Shown piece by piece: positions 6,485 through 9,633 of a stretch of DNA of 9,633 nucleotides (position 1 is its first letter; every line of letters begins with the position of its first letter). This stretch comes from G963674685 sp964591275 (GTDB lineage: Bacteria > Lernaellota > Lernaellaia > JACKCT01), in assembly GCA_964591275.1 (NCBI GenBank), contig CAZQAE010000127.1, forward strand, positions 1 through 9,633, in the 5' to 3' direction. The position numbers and the translations under genes were made by a program. The notes beneath the pieces are model-generated. The model was not told where the DNA came from. It ran no database searches and saw only the letters and a list, made by a program, of their open reading frames with translations.

Positions 6485-8026
6485 TTATTTTTTAGAGTTC
6501 ACCAATATTTTCAGGTAACGCCGTCGTATGAATCTTCCCCCCAGCCCGATAAAGGCGCCGAGTACGATGTATATAATGGAAGCGCCGCAGAAACCGAGAA
6601 TGACAATCCCCGCCGAGATTAGAGCGAATTTCTTGTTGCCCTTTTTTTGCAATCCATCTTCGGAGAGCAAGATCGTGGCAAACCAACCCAAAAGCGCCGT
6701 AAGAATCAGAGCCATGAGATCGAAAACTCCGGTGATTTTTCGCGACGAATAAAAAAGTTTCAGGGTTGACGGTTCACCGATGGTGATGAGTTCCCGATAA
6801 CGCAAAACGGAGCCTTCTTGCGGTACGTTGAAACGTGCGGGCAATGATCCCGTTGCACTCTGCGCTTGTTGCGCCGCTCGGATTCTCGCCTGGAAAACTT
6901 CTTCCGACATCTTCTGCTGCATCATAATCGTTGAGTCGCCCGCTACCGCGTTGTCTGACTTTTCGGAAACAGCTTGCATAGTTGTATATAATGCGTCATT
7001 GCTCTCGTATTCTGCATCTTTGGCGATAAGTCCAGGATACATAATTGAATGTCTTTTTGGGATCACATATCTCTCACGCAGTGATCCAGCGACTCTCTCA
7101 TAGCGATAGCGTTTTGGAGAATAGATCGTCAGCATTGACTGAGAAATGGGCAAATCGACCTGCGGCATCAGGAGATCAATGAAGCCCAAAGCCCGCAGTT
7201 TATTGCCGAGATTTGTGTAGTAGATTATTTCGACATTGAAACTGCGTAGTTCGTTTCCCTCGTAACCCGATTTTTCCAGAGGAAGAAGAATTTTACCGTC
7301 TTTGGTCTGACTGGGCTTGACTGGTTTATCCGCCACAAAGCTGCTCCAAAGAGCCGTTTTCTCATTATCGGGAAGGTTGAGTTCCAGAAACTGCTTTTTG
7401 TTATTTCGCACTGTGTATATCACGCGCATCACGCAATCGCCGTCTTCCGTCACCTGCATGACGTAGTTGGCGCTGTCGATGGCGGCGCCGAGGACGGCCT
7501 GCGTTTTGTGTCTGATCACGCGCAAATCGGCTTTGAATGGATGATGTAAATATTTGAAGGCAAGAACGATGGGATTGGTCGCGCCCCCGCGAAGGACCGG
7601 CGGCAGTTCCTTTGCGTCCACAAGTTGCAATCCTTCGATAGCGCCCGCCGGCGTCACCTCAACTCCGCCGGTCACTTGCACGGCGAAGAATCCCCTCTCC
7701 CGTTCCACATTTTGCGCCGTGATGGAGGGCAGCGAGAAAGTAAAAGATTCCTCTTTTGTTGATCGTTCCAAAACCAGGGTTAGATTATATTTTCCTTTCA
7801 CCTCGAATCCGACCGTGGCCATAAGCAATCCAGTTTCTTTTTCAAACTTCCAACCCGCAAGAGATGCGCCGCTGCAATCGGCTACGTCAAATCCCTCGGG
7901 GATTTTCAGGGAAAATTGATCGACTGCCGCGTGACGGACTTCGTAGAAAAGATGCACGATGGCGCGGATGAAACCTTCATCTATGGATACCAAGGTACTG
8001 TTTTCCACGAGCAGTTTGGGAGGCAA
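6485..8026 (-). CDS. C-terminal part of a split beta-rich membrane-anchored envelope protein, unknown function
   Basis: This 513-codon frame begins at a TTG but lacks a signal peptide. It reads as the continuation of the 8673-7981 frame after a one-base shift at 8049-8054, giving a 729-residue protein when joined. Residues 1 to about 430 are rich in alternating beta strands with no catalytic motif I recognise. Conserved-looking blocks include VDAKELPP (136-143) and VIYTVRNNKKQFLELNLP (202-219). Two hydrophobic spans (about 434-454 and 467-497) and a basic end (RFIRRRYLK) suggest a C-terminal membrane anchor with a large outside domain. I recall similar long uncharacterised proteins in Planctomycetes and Myxococcota-like genomes. 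Independent translation from the TTG by coupling is possible but would leave the ectodomain without an export signal. It ends 31 bp from the convergent GH43 gene, with no clear terminator between them. Confidence 0.75.
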   Translation of the reverse strand: MPPKLLVENSTLVSIDEGFIRAIVHLFYEVRHAAVDQFSLKIPEGFDVADCSGASLAGWKFEKETGLLMATVGFEVKGKYNLTLVLERSTKEESFTFSLPSITAQNVERERGFFAVQVTGGVEVTPAGAIEGLQLVDAKELPPVLRGGATNPIVLAFKYLHHPFKADLRVIRHKTQAVLGAAIDSANYVMQVTEDGDCVMRVIYTVRNNKKQFLELNLPDNEKTALWSSFVADKPVKPSQTKDGKILLPLEKSGYEGNELRSFNVEIIYYTNLGNKLRALGFIDLLMPQVDLPISQSMLTIYSPKRYRYERVAGSLRERYVIPKRHSIMYPGLIAKDAEYESNDALYTTMQAVSEKSDNAVAGDSTIMMQQKMSEEVFQARIRAAQQAQSATGSLPARFNVPQEGSVLRYRELITIGEPSTLKLFYSSRKITGVFDLMALILTALLGWFATILLSEDGLQKKGNKKFALISAGIVILGFCGASIIYIVLGAFIGLGGRFIRRRYLKILVNSKK

Positions 8027-8673
8027 CTTTTCAATGGCTTCCTGTTCCTTTTTTCCATCGCAACGGTGTAATTTATTTTAAGATAATCGTTTTGGAGGAT
8101 GGCCGAAAATGCATTGGCTCCTTTGAAGGTCATGGTCGCGCCGTCAATGTGAATATCACGGAATTTATCGCCGGATTTCAGCATCATAACCTGTCCGGCG
8201 GCGGATGGAAGCTGTATTCCCACGCTTCCCGGCCCGGGACGCACAGGCGCATTGACCTCAAATCGCATTTTCAGCGAATGCGTCGCAGGACCCTTTACGA
8301 TGAGTTCTATGCCTGAACCCGAATCCATCACGGCGGCGGATTTGCCGTTGAGCAAAATGCTTGCAAGTGGAGTTGTGTTTGGGACCAGATAAATCTTCAC
8401 CCATCCCTTTTTCAATACTGAGATAGGATATTCGGCTTCGAGTTCAAGCTTTCCATTGTCGAGTTTGCCGGTGAGAGTACCTCGTCCAATGGCGTAATCC
8501 ACAGGCGGCGCCGGTTCAACTTTCGGCTTTGCTCCTTGCAATTGATCGAGTATCTGCTTGAAGTCCGCCCACGGGATCGTCATCGATGTATCCTTGAGCG
8601 CAGGCGATTCAATGGCGTGGGCGAAAGGCGAAACCATCAGCAGGGCGACGATGATGAGGATTATTCGTTTCAT
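7981..8673 (-). CDS. N-terminal part of the split envelope protein, with signal peptide
   Basis: The frame starts at the ATG at 8673 with GAGAGGAG (8681-8688) seven bases upstream. The GTG three bases earlier is less likely. The ATG overlaps the preceding gene's stop as TGATG, so the two genes are coupled. A signal peptide is clear: MKR, hydrophobic core, cleavage after AHA (18-20). Next come IPWADFKQIL (33-42), a Pro-rich linker (50-58) and beta-rich sequence to about 205. Family-like sequence stops at VAMEK (204-208). The following 22 residues (RNRKPLKS...) are basic, Cys-containing and unlike the rest, as expected after a frame loss. In the -1 frame the text runs on as EKKEQEAIEKLPPK into the next ORF. 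It is either a pseudogene, a sequencing indel or a programmed frameshift. Function is unknown. Confidence 0.75.
   Translation of the reverse strand: MKRIILIIVALLMVSPFAHAIESPALKDTSMTIPWADFKQILDQLQGAKPKVEPAPPVDYAIGRGTLTGKLDNGKLELEAEYPISVLKKGWVKIYLVPNTTPLASILLNGKSAAVMDSGSGIELIVKGPATHSLKMRFEVNAPVRPGPGSVGIQLPSAAGQVMMLKSGDKFRDIHIDGATMTFKGANAFSAILQNDYLKINYTVAMEKRNRKPLKSCLPNCSWKTVPWYP
8049..8054 (-). other. Frame-break site: six-A run within ATGGAAAAAAGGAAC
   Basis: On the coding (-) strand the frame reads ATG GAA AAA AGG AAC. One extra A, or a -1 slip here, gives ATG GAA AAA AAG GAA CAG, which joins the two halves into one continuous protein. The -1 frame is open only from a TAA about seven codons upstream of the run, so the joining point must lie near here. 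AAA-tRNA can re-pair perfectly one base back, and the next zero-frame codon is AGG, often rare, so P-site slippage is chemically reasonable. Plain homopolymer miscalling is at least as likely. Confidence 0.8.
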
Positions 8674-9633
8674 CACTTATCTCCTCTCGGAGATTCGTCA
8701 TCCGAAGCTTCGGTCGATGTCTCTTTATCGTTGTCTTCTTTTTCTTCAACCAGCACACCCATTGGAATGTTCTCAGCAGAGGCCATGTTCATAGGATCGG
8801 ATGCCGGCGGAGTATGAATACCTCCTTCGGATTCTCCAGCGGTATTTTTGGACGGCTGTCGAGATTTGAGATTGTTCATTTTCTTGCGCCTGTGTTCTAA
8901 ATATTTGTACGCACGAGGAACAAGGGGAAAGAGGCCTCCGAGAACAAAGGCAAAGAGGACAAAACGTAGCCCAATTCCTGATATCAGCGATAAAATAACA
9001 ATCAATGCCAGTGCGATGATCGCGTATAAGCAGTGTTTTCGATTGACTTTCGCCATATTGTCGGCAGCACGGTCTAGTATATAGCGAATGACGACAAAAC
9101 CGATGAACAGCGCAGCCAAAAACACGATCAGTTTCGGCAGTCCCGATTGGATTTTAGTAAAATGGCCGACGCTGGCGTACATTGTCTCATTCGGATCAAC
9201 TATGCGTGTGGAAAAACTGAAATGCTGGCCCTCCAATACTGTTTGGAATTGAACCGGGAGAGCCCTGTTTGTCAGGACCTTTGAGAGGTTCGCGCCCGCA
9301 ACCGGAGCGTCATCATCATCGGAAAACATATAGGTTGTCGATTGAGAGTTCGCATGGCTTGTCGTAAAAGTGTAACCGGAAGCATTGGCTGTGCCAAACA
9401 GAAATTTATCTTTTTCTTTTTTGATCTCAGATTTCGTTGCGATGTCAGAAGAATGCCCTTTTTGGGAAACCTCCCCAAGATTCCCTCCAAAACTGAAGAA
9501 TTGATAATTCTGGGGTAAATATAGAGATAGGTTGATGTTGTGAACGGGCACATCCAGGATATGAAGGTCGAAATTGCTCCATCCAACGACTATAGTAAAA
9601 CCAAAATCTCTAAAAGCAATGAGCCTCAATTCA
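8673..9633 (-). CDS. Membrane protein paralogous to the downstream split gene, 5' end outside the window
   Basis: The frame stays open to the window edge (codons Glu-Leu precede the TTG at 9629 with no stop), so that TTG is probably not the true start and the N-terminus is missing. The visible part (about 319 residues) has a beta-rich ectodomain end with DVPVHNINLSLYLPQNY (26-42 from the TTG), then three hydrophobic spans (about 165-185, 200-218, 219-240), a basic flank (YLEHRRKKMNN) and a long polar tail rich in Pro, Glu, Asp and Ser. The charge pattern suggests the tail is cytoplasmic. Residues 25-51 align without gaps to 290-316 of the downstream frame (8 of 27 identical, including D, P, L-x-Y-x-P-x-x-Y and G), so the two are paralogues. 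It overlaps the next gene by one base (TGATG). The function is unknown. Confidence 0.75.
   Translation of the reverse strand, partial: ELRLIAFRDFGFTIVVGWSNFDLHILDVPVHNINLSLYLPQNYQFFSFGGNLGEVSQKGHSSDIATKSEIKKEKDKFLFGTANASGYTFTTSHANSQSTTYMFSDDDDAPVAGANLSKVLTNRALPVQFQTVLEGQHFSFSTRIVDPNETMYASVGHFTKIQSGLPKLIVFLAALFIGFVVIRYILDRAADNMAKVNRKHCLYAIIALALIVILSLISGIGLRFVLFAFVLGGLFPLVPRAYKYLEHRRKKMNNLKSRQPSKNTAGESEGGIHTPPASDPMNMASAENIPMGVLVEEKEDNDKETSTEASDDESPRGDK

Noticed and set aside
6451..6495. Bidirectional terminator between the convergent GH43 and membrane-protein genes
   Set aside because: Only a weak TGAGA/TCTCA pairing with a long loop precedes the T-rich stretch; no stable stem is visible.
7554..7919. 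A 121-codon + strand frame inside the membrane-protein gene
   Set aside because: It is antisense to a frame with clear protein-like sequence and membrane spans, and its own translation is Ser/Pro/Arg-rich with no domain.

Overview
The window holds a compact arginine-biosynthesis cluster on the + strand (about 37-5306), a secreted GH43-type glycosidase (5410-6453), and, convergent to these on the - strand (6485 to the right edge), two related, uncharacterised envelope or membrane proteins. One of the latter is split by a frameshift. No RNA genes, insertion sequences or CRISPR arrays were seen. The organism looks like an uncultured, moderate-GC, probably diderm bacterium. The - strand family is one I associate, from memory, with Planctomycetes, Myxococcota/Deltaproteobacteria-like and neighbouring candidate phyla. 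The Asp-rich tail of the glycosidase also recalls such lineages. The phylum cannot be fixed from this window.

Arginine cluster: the order is argD-argB-argR-argG-argH. argD/argB share one base (TAATG), argR/argG overlap by four (ATGA), and argG/argH are separated by two bases. The one real gap is the 83 bp before argR, which carries a run of nine G residues where the Shine-Dalgarno sequence should be. ArgB phosphorylates N-acetylglutamate, ArgD transaminates the semialdehyde to N-acetylornithine, and ArgG and ArgH convert citrulline to arginine. ArgR senses arginine and probably controls the set. ArgC, the deacetylation or acetyl-transfer step (ArgJ/ArgE) and ornithine carbamoyltransferase (ArgF) are not in the window. 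ArgD carries a variant motif set resembling the Bacteroidota-type enzyme, which leaves the acyl group it uses (acetyl or succinyl) open.

Glycosidase: a 347-residue exported five-bladed beta-propeller enzyme with all three expected acidic catalytic residues. It is preceded by a 103-bp gap with an inverted repeat and ends in an acidic tail with a C-terminal GGCG.

Minus-strand pair: the upstream gene (8673 to the window edge, 5' end missing) encodes the C-terminal part of a beta-rich protein with three membrane segments. The downstream gene starts by a one-base TGATG overlap. It has a signal peptide, a long beta-rich ectodomain and C-terminal membrane segments, but its reading frame breaks at a six-A run (8049-8054). 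A one-base shift there restores a continuous 729-residue protein. A 27-residue ungapped match between the two genes shows that they are paralogues. This pair is the least explained part of the window.
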